A DNA stretch of 64,000 nt, taken from assembly GCF_003605635.1 (NCBI RefSeq), contig NZ_QMDW01000007.1, forward strand, positions 83,272 to 147,271, read 5' to 3'. The DNA comes from Halonotius pteroides (GTDB lineage: Archaea; Halobacteriota; Halobacteria; Halobacteriales; Haloferacaceae). The position numbers and the translations under genes are program-made. The first letter of the stretch is position 1. Each line of letters starts with the position of its first letter. Shown one piece after another: positions 26,125-35,142 of the stretch. Below the pieces are notes generated by a model. That model saw only the letters and a list, made by a program, of their open reading frames with translations. It did no database searches and was not told the origin of the DNA.

Positions 26125-26571
26125 ATATCAGGTGGTCTCTTCTTCATTCCAACGGCCCGGTAATGAGTGTATGGGTTCCTCTCACACTGGCCGCAGCAGT
26201 CGGACAGTGGTGGGGCCATATCCGACGACATCACCAAGCTGTGACTACAAACACCCAATATTCGGATCGAAAACCACAACGCGTCGACCATCCGGACAAC
26301 CGACAGTCGGCCGCGACGGCCGCATCATGGCGAGCGTACGTGTGGACATCCTGTCAGCGGGGATATGCCCGACCGTGGAGGGCGGAACCGTCAACGGGGA
26401 TGGAATCACCAGCGGAGAGGGTGTTGTCACCGGGGACGATGTGGCGGTCGCAGCGTGTGGTGGTGATCCCACTCGAAGCCATACATTCCGGCATAAAAAC
26501 GCCCCATGGCGTGTTTCAGCGACAGAAACTCGTGGTGTTGGTTTAGGTGACGTGGGGTCGATGCATACTGT
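26125..26571. other. 447-base gene-poor spacer
   Basis: Long frames cross this spacer on both strands, but their residue composition (runs of P, S, R and H) and mixed third-position bases do not look coding. A short frame at 26328 (MASVRVDILSAGICPTVEGG) is the least unlikely. A self-complementary GCATACTGTATGC lies at 26563-26575, overlapping the next start codon, and a TATA-like GGTTTAGGTG at about 26544-26553 fits a leaderless start at 26572. Confidence 0.5.
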
Positions 26572-26907
26572 ATGCCACTCGCACCACCGACCCAGCGATC
26601 GACGACGCCCTCTGAGGCGGTCTGTACAGACGCATTGCTCCTCCGCAACTACGAGGGCGCAAGCCCGGTGACGATCGACATAGCCATCAGCGATGACGGC
26701 CAGCCCGTCTGCGAGACGACGGTTACATTTGAGCCGCTGACGATCGAAAGCATCGATCTTCCGGTCGCACCCGGCGAGTATCGCCTGACGGCAGCGACCG
26801 CCGACTCCGATGCCACGGCGATCTGTGAGCTTGGTGACGCACCGACCGCACTCGCGTTCGTCGAAGCCGGCAACGGGATCGTTAGCGTTGTCGACGAGGT
26901 CTACTGA
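26572..26907 (+). CDS. small beta-rich haloarchaeal protein
   Basis: A 111-residue acidic protein. VTIDIAISDDGQPVCETTVT and EPLTIESIDLPVAPGEYRLT look like an immunoglobulin-like beta sandwich, with a C-terminal strand ALAFVEAGNGIVSVVDEVY. No signal peptide or membrane helix. Starts directly within the palindrome described for the spacer. Function unknown; appears to be a short domain related to haloarchaeal cell-surface or binding domains only by strand pattern. Confidence 0.65.
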   Translation: MPLAPPTQRSTTPSEAVCTDALLLRNYEGASPVTIDIAISDDGQPVCETTVTFEPLTIESIDLPVAPGEYRLTAATADSDATAICELGDAPTALAFVEAGNGIVSVVDEVY

Positions 26908-26949
26908 GCAGCCACAAGGGTTATTTGCGTCTCGATTGCGCTATCACAC

Positions 26950-27177
26950 ATGTCTGATTGGTCTCCACCCACCCTCTCACGGGGCCAACTCGCTGGAATC
27001 GTCGTTGGACTGCTCGCGGTCGCTGCCTACTCGCTGGTTATCGTCGGACAGCTCCTCCTCGTTGTTGTTCCGGCGGCCGCGATACTTGCCGTCTATCTCA
27101 CCTGGCGGTTCATCGTCGCCGTTGAGGCGATCGCCGACGCGCTCCAGCGGCTTGCGGCCGACAAAACTGACGAGTAG
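26950..27177 (+). CDS. small two-helix membrane protein
   Basis: A 75-residue protein with two hydrophobic helices (QLAGIVVGLLAVAAYSLVIV and LLLVVVPAAAILAVYLTWRF) and a short charged tail AIADALQRLAADKTDE. Basic loop is minimal; the C-terminal amphipathic helix probably lies on the cytoplasmic face. An upstream TTATTTGCG at 26921-26929 is a good TATA at the correct distance. Unknown role. Confidence 0.72.
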   Translation: MSDWSPPTLSRGQLAGIVVGLLAVAAYSLVIVGQLLLVVVPAAAILAVYLTWRFIVAVEAIADALQRLAADKTDE

Positions 27178-27288
27178 TGCGCCGCAACAACACGATTTAT
27201 TTGCATCAACCCACTATCACACACTTGTGTTTCCTGTCGTTGCTCGGTGTGTCGGTGTCGACGAAGCCGCCCGCCTTGGAGGTCGCCG

Positions 27289-28779
27289 ATGAGCCTCCGG
27301 CGTCGCCTCGGGAGCCTCTTTAAGAGTCAGTCGGAGCTTGACCTCACCGACGGCTCGATCCCACGATCGTTGTTTTTCCTCTCGTTTCCGATCGTTATCA
27401 CCAATCTTCTTCAGGTCGGCTACAACCTCGCCGACACCTTCTGGCTGGGTCGCTACAGCACGGAGGCGTTGGCGGCGATCAGCCTTGGGTTTCCGCTCGT
27501 GTATCTGTTCATCTCGTTGGGGCTCGGGCTTACCGTCGCCGGCAGCGTGCTCGTCGCCCAACACACCGGCGCCGATCAGCCCGAGCAGGCTGAGTACGCT
27601 GCCTCGCAAACGGTTGTGTTCACACTGTTGACGGGGGTTGTACTCGGTACCCTTTGGTTCCAGTTTGTCGCTGAGCTGTTGAGCGTCTTTGGCGCGGAGC
27701 CGGCTGTGTTGACGCTGGCGATCGACTACATGGAGGTCATCAGCCTCGGACTGCCGTTTCTGTTTGGCTTCACCGTGTTTATCGCGTTAATGCGCGGGGC
27801 CGGCGACACGGTCACGCCGATGCTTGTTATGTTTGGAACCGTCGTGCTCAACGTCGCGCTCGATCCGCTGTTGATCTTCGGCGTCGGCCCACTGCCGGAA
27901 CTCGGCGTCGAAGGGGCGGCGATCGCAACCGTGTTCTCTCGGGGGTCAGCCATGGTCGTTGGCCTGCTGTTGATGCTCCGCGGGGCCCACGGGATTCAGA
28001 TCAACCTCCGACAGATGATCCCGGATCTCGCCTACAGTAAGAAACTCCTCCGGATCGGCGTGCCCGCATCAGTCGAAAACACCGGTCGTGCAATCTCCGT
28101 TAACGCTGTGTTGGTCATCGTGACGTTGTTTTCGACGCCGGTCGTCGCCGCCTTCGGCGTCGGCATCCGCGTTTTTTCGATGATCTTCATGCCCGCGATC
28201 GCCATCGATCGTGGTGTTGAGGCGATGACCGGCCAAAACATCGGCGCGGGCCGGCAGGATCGCGTTGTCGCCACCAACCGGTTTGCGGCGAAAACGTCGT
28301 TTCTGATCCTCTCGGCGCTTGGCGTTGTCACGTTCGTCTTTGCGCCGGAGATCATCGGCATCTTCGATGACTCGCCGGCGGTCGTCGCCGAAGGGGCGAC
28401 ATTCCTCCGGTGGATCGCGCCAACATTCGGCTTTGTTGGAATCCTGCGTGCCTACAGCGGTGGCTTCCGTGGGGCCGGCAAGACGCTGACCGCCGCTGCC
28501 ATCGCGGTGTTGTTGTTTGGGTTCATCCGGCTGCCGATCGCCTACGTCGCCTCCCAAGGGCTGGTGCCGACTGATATGTGGTTTTTCGCCGAACCTGACC
28601 CCACCGGCATCTGGTTTGCCTTTGCTGTCTCTGGGGTTATTGCGGCGGCTGTCGCTGCGAGCTGGTTCGAACGCGGCGGCTGGCGCGGCGGCGACCTGAC
28701 GGAGCGATCAGCCACCGACGCCGAGCCTGACGGCGATGCGGAACCGAGCGATGAGCCGACCGCCGTCGGCGACGACTGA
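27289..28779 (+). CDS. MATE family efflux transporter
   Basis: A 496-residue polytopic protein with 12 predicted helices and the internal two-fold repeat of the MATE family: FLSFPIVITNLLQVGYNLAD in the first half and LLRIGVPASVENTGRAISVN in the second. Charged features typical of the family include the Asp in YNLADTFWLG. It exports cationic compounds in exchange for H+ or Na+; the substrate is unknown. Start chosen at MSLRRRLGSLF; the frame opens 14 codons earlier but that part is not hydrophobic or conserved. The TATA-like TTATTTGCA at about 27198-27206 is further upstream. Confidence 0.9.
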   Translation: MSLRRRLGSLFKSQSELDLTDGSIPRSLFFLSFPIVITNLLQVGYNLADTFWLGRYSTEALAAISLGFPLVYLFISLGLGLTVAGSVLVAQHTGADQPEQAEYAASQTVVFTLLTGVVLGTLWFQFVAELLSVFGAEPAVLTLAIDYMEVISLGLPFLFGFTVFIALMRGAGDTVTPMLVMFGTVVLNVALDPLLIFGVGPLPELGVEGAAIATVFSRGSAMVVGLLLMLRGAHGIQINLRQMIPDLAYSKKLLRIGVPASVENTGRAISVNAVLVIVTLFSTPVVAAFGVGIRVFSMIFMPAIAIDRGVEAMTGQNIGAGRQDRVVATNRFAAKTSFLILSALGVVTFVFAPEIIGIFDDSPAVVAEGATFLRWIAPTFGFVGILRAYSGGFRGAGKTLTAAAIAVLLFGFIRLPIAYVASQGLVPTDMWFFAEPDPTGIWFAFAVSGVIAAAVAASWFERGGWRGGDLTERSATDAEPDGDAEPSDEPTAVGDD

Positions 28780-28858
28780 CAGCGCGGCGAACCGGTGTTG
28801 ACTGCCGGCTCACTGCGGTGTTGGCGGCCACGGATTCCGACCGGCTGGGAATACCAAC

Positions 28859-28868
28859 AGCTTATTTT
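28859..28868 (+). promoter_or_regulatory. TATA box of the 7TM histidine kinase gene
   Basis: CTTATTTTGC lies about 30 bases before the ATG at 28896. It predicts a nearly leaderless mRNA and rules out the frame's first ATG at 28818. Confidence 0.5.
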
Positions 28869-28895
28869 GCTACTATCTCTCGTAGCTCGTATGGC

Positions 28896-31628
28896 ATGGT
28901 CGTGAGCGACCCCCTCTCAATCCGGGGCGTGTACGTGCTCGCCTTTGGACTGGCGGCGGTGATCTGCCTTGCCGGCACTGTCGGTGTTCGGAGCCTTTCA
29001 CATCCTGATATTCGACGGGGGCTTGGGGGATTGCTCGGATTGAGCGGGCTGTGGTCGCTGTTTACCGCCGCACAGTTGGCGACGCCATCGCCGCTGGCCC
29101 AGCGGATCTTTCATCTCGGCGGGTTGATCGCCGGCCTCTCGACGATCGTCGCGTGGGTTGTCTTCGCCGCGGCCTACACCGGTCGATCCTACCACCGGCA
29201 ACGCTCATTTCAGATCGGCAGCGTGTTGTTGCTCGCCATCGTTACCGGAATCAAGCTCACAAATCCGATTCACGGGCTTTACTACACTACGACAGCGGCA
29301 ACAACGCCGTTTTCATATCTTCAGTTCAGCTACGGGGCGATCCACTGGTTTGTCACCGGGGTCGTCTACACGGTCGCCTTTGTCGGCTTTGGCTGGCTGT
29401 TTGAGTCCTTTGAGCGAAGCGACAGTCGGCCGACAGTGCTCTATGTGCTTGTCGCTGTGACAGGGGTGCCCCTGATCCCCTATCTGCTTTCACCATCGAT
29501 TGAGCCGCTGTTGGGGATCAACTACGAGCCGCTTGGTGTCGCCGTTTTCGCCGTCGGGATTCTTCGGTATGCCCGCACAGAGTTTGCCAACCATAGCTCG
29601 CCGGGGTTATCAACACTGGCTGACAGCGTCGCTGTCGGCGGGCTTGTCCTCGATAGCTCGGGGACGGTCATCGCCTACAACAACGAGGCAACAACCATCC
29701 TCGGCAGCGAGACGATCCCGCGGCGACCCCTTTCGGCGATCGATGACGGGCTGGCATCGATCTCCCCCGGCGAAACGGGCCATCGAACCTACACTGTTGA
29801 CGGCCGGCAACAGACCTACGAGGTCACCCGCTCGCCGATCGACGGTGACGTGATCGCCGAGGAGATTCTCACACTGAAAACTGTCACCAGAGTAACCCGG
29901 ATCGAACGACTTGTCCGGCTCAACCGCGATCTGACCGATGCCCTGCTTGCGTCACCGGAGCCGTGGGAGCTGATCCAACGCGTTCCCGAGCGCATGGCCG
30001 AGATCGGGGCGTATGACCTCGTGTGGCTGGTGCCGGTTGTCGCCGCCGACCCAACCACGGCTGATAGCTCCCTCACCACCGATGGCGACCCATCCGACCA
30101 CACCGGCGGTCGGGAGTTTCATACAAACCCAGATCCGGTTGCTGGTGTTGTCGCCGGCGACGCAACCCCCTACGCCGGGTGGGTCGCTGACGACGCGACC
30201 GACGCCGAGCCGGTGATCGATGCTGCCACAACCAACTCGGCAAGTCATGTTGCTGTCGACGAGACAGACGCCGACTGGAGCGGGCGCGCAGCCGCCCACG
30301 ATATCACCGATTCGCTGGCGGTACCGGTCGCTTTCGACAACCAGCAGGCGTTCGTCCTCGGCGTCTACACAACCGCGCCGACCGGTTTCGACGCTGTTGA
30401 GCGAGAGGTCATCGAAGAGATCGGCGAGAGCATCCCGCAGGTCGTCTCAACGATCGAGACACACGAGGAAGCGCTTCACTACGAGGAAGCAATGAAACAC
30501 GCCGGCGTCGCAATCAGCATCACCGACAGCGACGGCGTGATCCAGTATGTCAACCCTGCCTTCGAGGAGCTAACCGGCTACAGCGCGGCCGAAGCTGTCG
30601 GATCAACCCACAGCATCCTCAAATCCGGCGAGATGAGCGAAACCCACTACGAACAGCTGTGGGAGACGATCACCGACGGTGACATCTTTGAAAAACAGGT
30701 CATCAACCGAACGAAGGATGGCGACCGGTATATCCTCCAGGAGACCGTCTCGCCGGTCACAAACGACGACGGCGAGCCGGAAGCCTACGTCGCCGTCCAG
30801 TTCGATATCACCGACAAGCTGTTGCGCGAACAGCGGCTTGCGGTGTTGAACCGCGTTCTCCGTCACAATCTGCGAGCCAGCGTCAACGTCATCACCGGCC
30901 AAACCGGCCTGCTGGAAGATCAAATTCAGGAGGCGATCGGCGGGGACGCGCTGTCGGCGGCCATCGAGGACTCCTTGCAGACGATCCGCGACCGGGTCGA
31001 ACACGTCCACTCTCAGGCCGAAACCGCCCGCGAGATCGAGGCCGTATTAGGTGATGACCCGGCCCAACAAACCTGGGAGTCCGTCGACACGCTCTGTGAG
31101 ACAGCCACAGAGGCCGCGGCCGCACTGGGTGGGAGCTGTGTCTGCGATGTCGACGGTGATATTGACGACCGGCTGGTCGACGGCGAGGTGACCCGAATCA
31201 TCGAGGAGCTGGTCGAAAACGCGATCAGCCACCACGACGACCAGCCCTCGGCCGTTGAGGTGCGGGTAACGCTGTCGGTTGCCGGCGATGATCTGCTGCT
31301 CACCGTCGCCGACGATGGGCCAGGCCTCTCCGAGCAGGAGTTAGTCGTCGTCGAGGAGGGTGCCGAAGAGCCGCTGCGACACGGCAGCGGCCTCGGGCTG
31401 TGGATGGTCAACTGGTTGGCGATCGCCTGCGGCGGCTCGATCAGCGCGACGACAGACGACAGCGGGACAACCATCAGCGTTCGGGTGCCGTTGCGCGACA
31501 CCGATGCGTCCACAGCCACTGATCCGGGGGTTGACGCCGGCTGGGCGGCCGAAACCGGGGCGTCAGATACTGAGCGCATGCCTGCTGACGGCACTGATCC
31601 CGACGATCACCCGACCGAGGGCTCGTAG
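28896..31628 (+). CDS. histidine kinase with N-terminal 7TM domain and PAS domains
   Basis: A 910-residue membrane sensor. Residues 1-210 form seven hydrophobic helices (first VYVLAFGLAAVICLAGTVGV), matching the histidine-kinase N-terminal 7TM region. Next are a PAS domain (SVAVGGLVLDSSGTVIAYNN), a divergent GAF-like segment (about 325-520, including low-complexity AT/DA stretches), a second PAS (KHAGVAISITDSDGVIQYVN then EELTGYSAAEAVG) with PAC motif, and the kinase core: LNRVLRHNLRASVNVITGQT (phosphoacceptor H), ELVENAISHHDD, LTVADDGPGLSE and GSGLGLWMVNWLAI. RHNLR is the haloarchaeal variant of the H box. Ligand unknown; no response regulator adjoins it. Confidence 0.9.
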   Translation: MVVSDPLSIRGVYVLAFGLAAVICLAGTVGVRSLSHPDIRRGLGGLLGLSGLWSLFTAAQLATPSPLAQRIFHLGGLIAGLSTIVAWVVFAAAYTGRSYHRQRSFQIGSVLLLAIVTGIKLTNPIHGLYYTTTAATTPFSYLQFSYGAIHWFVTGVVYTVAFVGFGWLFESFERSDSRPTVLYVLVAVTGVPLIPYLLSPSIEPLLGINYEPLGVAVFAVGILRYARTEFANHSSPGLSTLADSVAVGGLVLDSSGTVIAYNNEATTILGSETIPRRPLSAIDDGLASISPGETGHRTYTVDGRQQTYEVTRSPIDGDVIAEEILTLKTVTRVTRIERLVRLNRDLTDALLASPEPWELIQRVPERMAEIGAYDLVWLVPVVAADPTTADSSLTTDGDPSDHTGGREFHTNPDPVAGVVAGDATPYAGWVADDATDAEPVIDAATTNSASHVAVDETDADWSGRAAAHDITDSLAVPVAFDNQQAFVLGVYTTAPTGFDAVEREVIEEIGESIPQVVSTIETHEEALHYEEAMKHAGVAISITDSDGVIQYVNPAFEELTGYSAAEAVGSTHSILKSGEMSETHYEQLWETITDGDIFEKQVINRTKDGDRYILQETVSPVTNDDGEPEAYVAVQFDITDKLLREQRLAVLNRVLRHNLRASVNVITGQTGLLEDQIQEAIGGDALSAAIEDSLQTIRDRVEHVHSQAETAREIEAVLGDDPAQQTWESVDTLCETATEAAAALGGSCVCDVDGDIDDRLVDGEVTRIIEELVENAISHHDDQPSAVEVRVTLSVAGDDLLLTVADDGPGLSEQELVVVEEGAEEPLRHGSGLGLWMVNWLAIACGGSISATTDDSGTTISVRVPLRDTDASTATDPGVDAGWAAETGASDTERMPADGTDPDDHPTEGS

Positions 31629-31693
31629 GGGCGGTGCTATCGGGGGTCGTCGACAAACGGTATTCCTATACTCGCTGCCACACGACGACCGGT

Positions 31694-32155
31694 ATGGATC
31701 TGTTCGGGCGCGATGAGCCGGCCGACGGCATCGCGCTGTTTGTCGACGGGCCGAACATGTTGCGCGATGAGTTCGATGTCGATCTCGACGACATTCGAGA
31801 GGCGACGGCGGCAAAAGATCGGTTGGCGACCGCCCGGCTCTACGTCGATGAACACGCGACTCCGGGGCTGATTCAGGCCGCCGAGGCCCGAGGCTTTGAG
31901 GTAGTTGTCACCAGCGGCGATGTCGACGTGAAGCTCTCCGTCGATGCCACCCGGTTTGCGACCGAAGGACGGGCGGAGACGCTGGCGATCGCCTCCCGTG
32001 ATACGGATTTCAAACCGGTGTTGGAGGTTGCCAACAGCTACGGGCTATCGACGCTGGCGATCGCGCCGGCCAGCCATGGCCGATCTGATGCCCTGCGGAA
32101 CGCCGCCACGGAGAGTCTCACCCTGAGCGACGACAACGAGACACCCACCGACTAA
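31694..32155 (+). CDS. NYN domain protein (LabA/DUF88-like)
   Basis: A 153-residue PIN-like NYN domain. The acidic catalytic positions are visible: D18 in ALFVDGPNMLRDEF, the central TSGDVDVKLSVDATRFA and the later IASRDTDFKPVLEVANSYGL. These fit a metal-dependent RNA-cleaving or RNA-binding fold. The frame opens at 31634, but MDLFGRDEP at 31694 follows a non-coding-looking stretch and a TATA-like GGTATTCCTATAC at 31661-31673 supports it. Its stop overlaps that of the convergent methylthiotransferase by 4 bases. Confidence 0.85.
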   Translation: MDLFGRDEPADGIALFVDGPNMLRDEFDVDLDDIREATAAKDRLATARLYVDEHATPGLIQAAEARGFEVVVTSGDVDVKLSVDATRFATEGRAETLAIASRDTDFKPVLEVANSYGLSTLAIAPASHGRSDALRNAATESLTLSDDNETPTD

Positions 32156-33414
32156 GCTGACGACACGGGCTGTCCGAAGGTGTACATCGTTTGGTGATCA
32201 GTCACCTCGACAGTAGCGAAGTCGCCAGGCGAGAGATCATACTCGTCGGCGTGTTGAACGATGATCTGCCGGTAGGCACCATCACGGCACTTCACCGAGT
32301 CGCCGGTGCCCTCCTCGACGACCAACACATCCTGTGTTGTGCCGACCATCTCCTCGTGTACGTCGCCGACGATCTCGCGTTTAACCGCCGACATCTCCTT
32401 TGAGCGTTCCTTCTTCAGTGTTCCGCCGAGGCCCTTCATCTCGGCGGCATCGGTGCCGGGTCGCTTCGAAAACCGGGTGACGTTGACCTTCTCGGGGCGG
32501 ATCTCTCGCAGCAGTTCCATCGAGGCCTCGTGGTCGGCGTCGGTCTCGGTCGGGAAGCCAACGATGAAATCCGTCGACAGCGTCCAGTAGTCCAGCCGCT
32601 CGTCGAAGGCACCGACGATCTCGCGGAACTTCTCGACACGGTGCTGTCTGCGCATATCCCCTAACACGTCGTCGCTCCCGGACTGGACAGGCGCGTGGAT
32701 GAAATTATAGAGCTCATCGTGGCGAGCGAAGGTGTCGGCCAACTCCTCGCGGATTCCGTGAATGCCGCCGGGACAGGCCATCCCAACCCGAACCCGAAAC
32801 TCGTCGTCTATCTCGGTACAGATGCGATCCAGCAGCTCGGGCAGCTTGCGCTCGCCGGTATCCCAGCCGTAGACACCGGTGTCTTGGCCGGTGATACGGA
32901 TCTCCTTCGCCCCGGCGTGGACGAGCGCACGGGCCTTTTCGACATTTTCCTCGACTGGCGGGGAGTCAACCCGGCCGGTAGCAAACTTGGTAATACAGTA
33001 CGAGCAGTTGCTCATACAGCCGCGAGCGATCGGGAGGATCCCGATTTCGCCCTCTAAGATCGGTTGGGTGTCAGGGGCGACAGTCGGACATTCGCCGTTG
33101 AGTACGGCCTCGGGCACCTCATCCCAGTGGAGGATCTGGGCGTCGATACCGGCCTCGTCGAACTCCTCGCCCTGTGCGAGGGCCATACAGCCGGTGACGA
33201 TGAGGTCAGCCGTCTGGTCTTGAAGCTCCTCGGCTCGGCTGAGCATGTTCCGTTCAGTTTTCTCGACAACGGTGCAGCTGTTGAGGATCGCTACATCCGC
33301 CTCCGCCGGCCCCTCTGCTGGGTAGTGGCCGCCCTCGCGGAGGGCCTGCTCGATCTGTCGGCTCTCGCCGCGGTTTGACGTACAACCGTACGTCTCAATA
33401 TGATAAGAGGCCAT
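32152..33414 (-). CDS. tRNA t6A37 methylthiotransferase (MtaB/CDKAL1 type)
   Basis: A 420-residue radical SAM enzyme of the MiaB/RimO family. The N-terminal UPF0004 domain supplies cluster ligands C11, C47 and C76; the radical SAM motif is C133, C137, C140 (GCMSNCSYC). A TRAM domain ends the protein (about 355-420, DVLVVEEGTGDSVKCRDGAY). It converts N6-threonylcarbamoyladenosine at position 37 of ANN-decoding tRNAs to its 2-methylthio form. The frame opens 24 codons upstream, but MASYHIETYGC at 33414 is the family start. Confidence 0.9.
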   Translation of the reverse strand: MASYHIETYGCTSNRGESRQIEQALREGGHYPAEGPAEADVAILNSCTVVEKTERNMLSRAEELQDQTADLIVTGCMALAQGEEFDEAGIDAQILHWDEVPEAVLNGECPTVAPDTQPILEGEIGILPIARGCMSNCSYCITKFATGRVDSPPVEENVEKARALVHAGAKEIRITGQDTGVYGWDTGERKLPELLDRICTEIDDEFRVRVGMACPGGIHGIREELADTFARHDELYNFIHAPVQSGSDDVLGDMRRQHRVEKFREIVGAFDERLDYWTLSTDFIVGFPTETDADHEASMELLREIRPEKVNVTRFSKRPGTDAAEMKGLGGTLKKERSKEMSAVKREIVGDVHEEMVGTTQDVLVVEEGTGDSVKCRDGAYRQIIVQHADEYDLSPGDFATVEVTDHQTMYTFGQPVSSA

Positions 33415-33547
33415 CCAGTTATCATTTATTTTGCCCCGGCGAGCAAAAGGCCGACGATCCGGGTTACGGCGTCGCAGTGGTGGCATACAAATCGATTACA
33501 TACCTCGGTTGGCAGGGCGTATGTGACCACCGACCGGCGAGACCAGA

Positions 33548-33558
33548 ACCGTTTTTAC
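33548..33558 (+). promoter_or_regulatory. TATA box of tRNA-Ser
   Basis: ACCGTTTTTACCC lies 25-30 bases upstream of the mature tRNA 5' end at 33583, the expected position for an independent haloarchaeal tRNA promoter. Confidence 0.55.
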
Positions 33559-33582
33559 CCGCCATCGCCGTCTTGCGAATGC

Positions 33583-33665
33583 GGTGGGATGGCAGAGTGG
33601 ACTATTGCGCCTGCCTTGAAAGCAGGTGGCCTTTGGCCTCCTGGGTTCGAATCCCAGTCCCACCG
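33583..33665 (+). tRNA. tRNA-Ser (anticodon TGA)
   Basis: An 83-nucleotide class II tRNA. Acceptor GGTGGGA pairs with TCCCACC, discriminator G; anticodon stem CCTGC/GCAGG encloses CTTGAAA (anticodon TGA, UCA codons); a long variable arm TGGCCTTTGGCCT and a T arm CTGGG-TTCGAAT-CCCAG follow. CCA is not encoded. Decayed sequence resembling its 3' end recurs 180 bases downstream. Confidence 0.95.
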
Positions 33666-33823
33666 AATCTTTGCGCAAACAACACGGTGAGCACCGCGTG
33701 TGCTCGCCATTATCCTGATCGCATCGTTCGTCGTCGGGATTCGAGCAGCGAACAGCGCCAAGTCCCTTGCGACCGCGAAAGCGAACGGCGAAGCCGTGAG
33801 CAGATCTTCGATCTGTGAGTGAG

Positions 33824-33853
33824 TTCGGATCCCAGTCCCACCGCGTTTTTGCG
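33824..33853 (+). repeat. decayed copy of the tRNA-Ser 3' end
   Basis: TTCGGATCCCAGTCCCACCG followed by CGTTTTTGCG repeats the last 20 bases of tRNA-Ser (one mismatch, TTCGAATCCCAGTCCCACCG) and the next ten bases (AATCTTTGCG) with a few mismatches. It is preceded by GCGAACGGCGAAGCCGTGAG and the hairpin CAGATC-TTC-GATCTG (33801-33815). Lacks the rest of a tRNA. Confidence 0.8.
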
Positions 33854-33907
33854 ATCATCATGCCGGGCACTGCTTGCTGTAGCTCTGTCCCAGTTCGAGT
33901 TACGTCG

Positions 33908-34438
33908 TTAATACCGCAACACGGCGTCGCCGATGCCGAGCGTTTGGCCGACGGCGGTCACCCCGATCGCGGCGATAGCGATGAGGTCGACCCCGACGAG
34001 AACCGAGAGGAAGTAGATGATCGGCCCAGCAATCGAGAGCGTCCCACCGGCGACATAGATGGTCGTCGCCTCCGGCAGTACCGCGCCGGTGTAAAACAGC
34101 CCGATCGCAGGAATGATCATCCAGCCAATGAGGCTGATCGCCCACAGCGGTGTCGCCACCGGGTCGATGAGGAAGCCGGCGATCCCACTGAGCGTGACCC
34201 CGACGCCGACAACCATGACGACACGCCAGCCTTGGAGGGCGCGATCGGTCATCTCGTCCCAGCCCGTCACAAGGAAAAACGTAATAAACGCCACCATCAC
34301 GAGATGCGCGATGAAGATCGATCTGGCTGTGACCATCCCACGGTGGGCCGCGGCGACGACGAGCCACGCTGCGGGAACGAGCAGTCCCGGGCCGGACTCG
34401 CGTAGTGTCTGCAGCACGGCAACGGTTTTCGCAGCCAC
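33908..34438 (-). CDS. haloarchaeal multi-helix membrane protein
   Basis: A 176-residue protein with five hydrophobic helices, e.g. GLLVPAAWLVVAAAHRGMVT, SIFIAHLVMVAFITFFLVTG, VVMVVGVGVTLSGIAGFLID and ISLIGWMIIPAIGLFYTGAV. Basic residues fall mainly at the N-terminus, so that end is probably cytoplasmic. No motif points to a function. The start at MAAKTVAVLQ follows immediately after the promoter region shared with the DsbA-like gene. Unknown role. Confidence 0.75.
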   Translation of the reverse strand: MAAKTVAVLQTLRESGPGLLVPAAWLVVAAAHRGMVTARSIFIAHLVMVAFITFFLVTGWDEMTDRALQGWRVVMVVGVGVTLSGIAGFLIDPVATPLWAISLIGWMIIPAIGLFYTGAVLPEATTIYVAGGTLSIAGPIIYFLSVLVGVDLIAIAAIGVTAVGQTLGIGDAVLRY

Positions 34439-34506
34439 CTACAAGAGGGTTGTTCGTTTGGCTTCCTGACCCGTTGTTTTTGTGACCTGAGATCGAATAA
34501 GCTGTA

Positions 34507-35142
34507 ATGAGTGAAGCCACCACGGCGTCGATTACGGTGTACTCGGATTACGTCTGCCCGTTCTGTTATCTCGGCCGCGAGTCGCTGTCGCGGTATCAGG
34601 CTGACCGAGACAAGCCACTGCGGATCGATTGGCGGCCGTTCGATCTGCGGGCCGGCAAGCGAACCGCCGACGGTGAGATCGACCACTCGGTCGACGACGG
34701 CAAAGACGATGACTACTTTGAGCAGGCCAAGGAGTCCGTGCGTCGCCTCCAACAGGAGTACGATGTCGAGATGACACTGGAGTTGGCGACCGAGGTCGAC
34801 TCACTCGACGCTCAGGTTGCCTCCGCCTCCGTCAGCAACGAGCATCCCTATGAGACGTGGCTGGCCTTCGATGAGGCGATCTTCGCCGCCCTTTGGCAGG
34901 ATGGCCGCGATATCGGGAGCGAGAACGTGCTCGTCGACCTTGCAACAAGCGTTGGCATCGACGGCTCAGAGATTACCGCCGCACTCAACGACGACGCCCA
35001 CCGGGAGACGGTCACCGACGCGTTCGCAGCTGCCCAACAGGCCGGTATCACCGGTGTTCCGACGTTTGTCGCCGACGGCCACGCCGCACGCGGGGCGGTG
35101 CCGCCAGCCCAACTCCGCCGACTCGTTGAGGGTGCGGAATGA
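34507..35142 (+). CDS. DsbA/FrnE family thioredoxin-fold oxidoreductase
   Basis: A 211-residue protein with active site CPFC at residues 17-20 (VYSDYVCPFCYLGRESLSRY) and a large inserted helical domain, followed by the cis-Pro block GITGVPTFVADGHAARGAVP near residues 180-199. This matches the FrnE/2-hydroxychromene isomerase-like branch of DsbA proteins. No signal peptide, so cytoplasmic disulfide or glutathione-analogue chemistry is more likely than secretion-linked folding. Overlaps the SDR gene by 4 bases, suggesting a shared oxidation-reduction job. Confidence 0.88.
   Translation: MSEATTASITVYSDYVCPFCYLGRESLSRYQADRDKPLRIDWRPFDLRAGKRTADGEIDHSVDDGKDDDYFEQAKESVRRLQQEYDVEMTLELATEVDSLDAQVASASVSNEHPYETWLAFDEAIFAALWQDGRDIGSENVLVDLATSVGIDGSEITAALNDDAHRETVTDAFAAAQQAGITGVPTFVADGHAARGAVPPAQLRRLVEGAE

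Noticed and set aside
26067..26671. Overlapping plus-strand frames in the spacer before 26572
   Set aside because: Composition (W, R, H, P rich) and mixed third positions; frames overlap each other and the next supported gene.
32695..33378. Plus-strand frames opposite the methylthiotransferase
   Set aside because: Antisense to an enzyme whose cluster-binding cysteines are all in place.
33663..33823. A mini-integrated element between the tRNA-Ser end and its copy
   Set aside because: Only about 160 bases, no ORF, no integrase; I report the repeat but not a mobile element.
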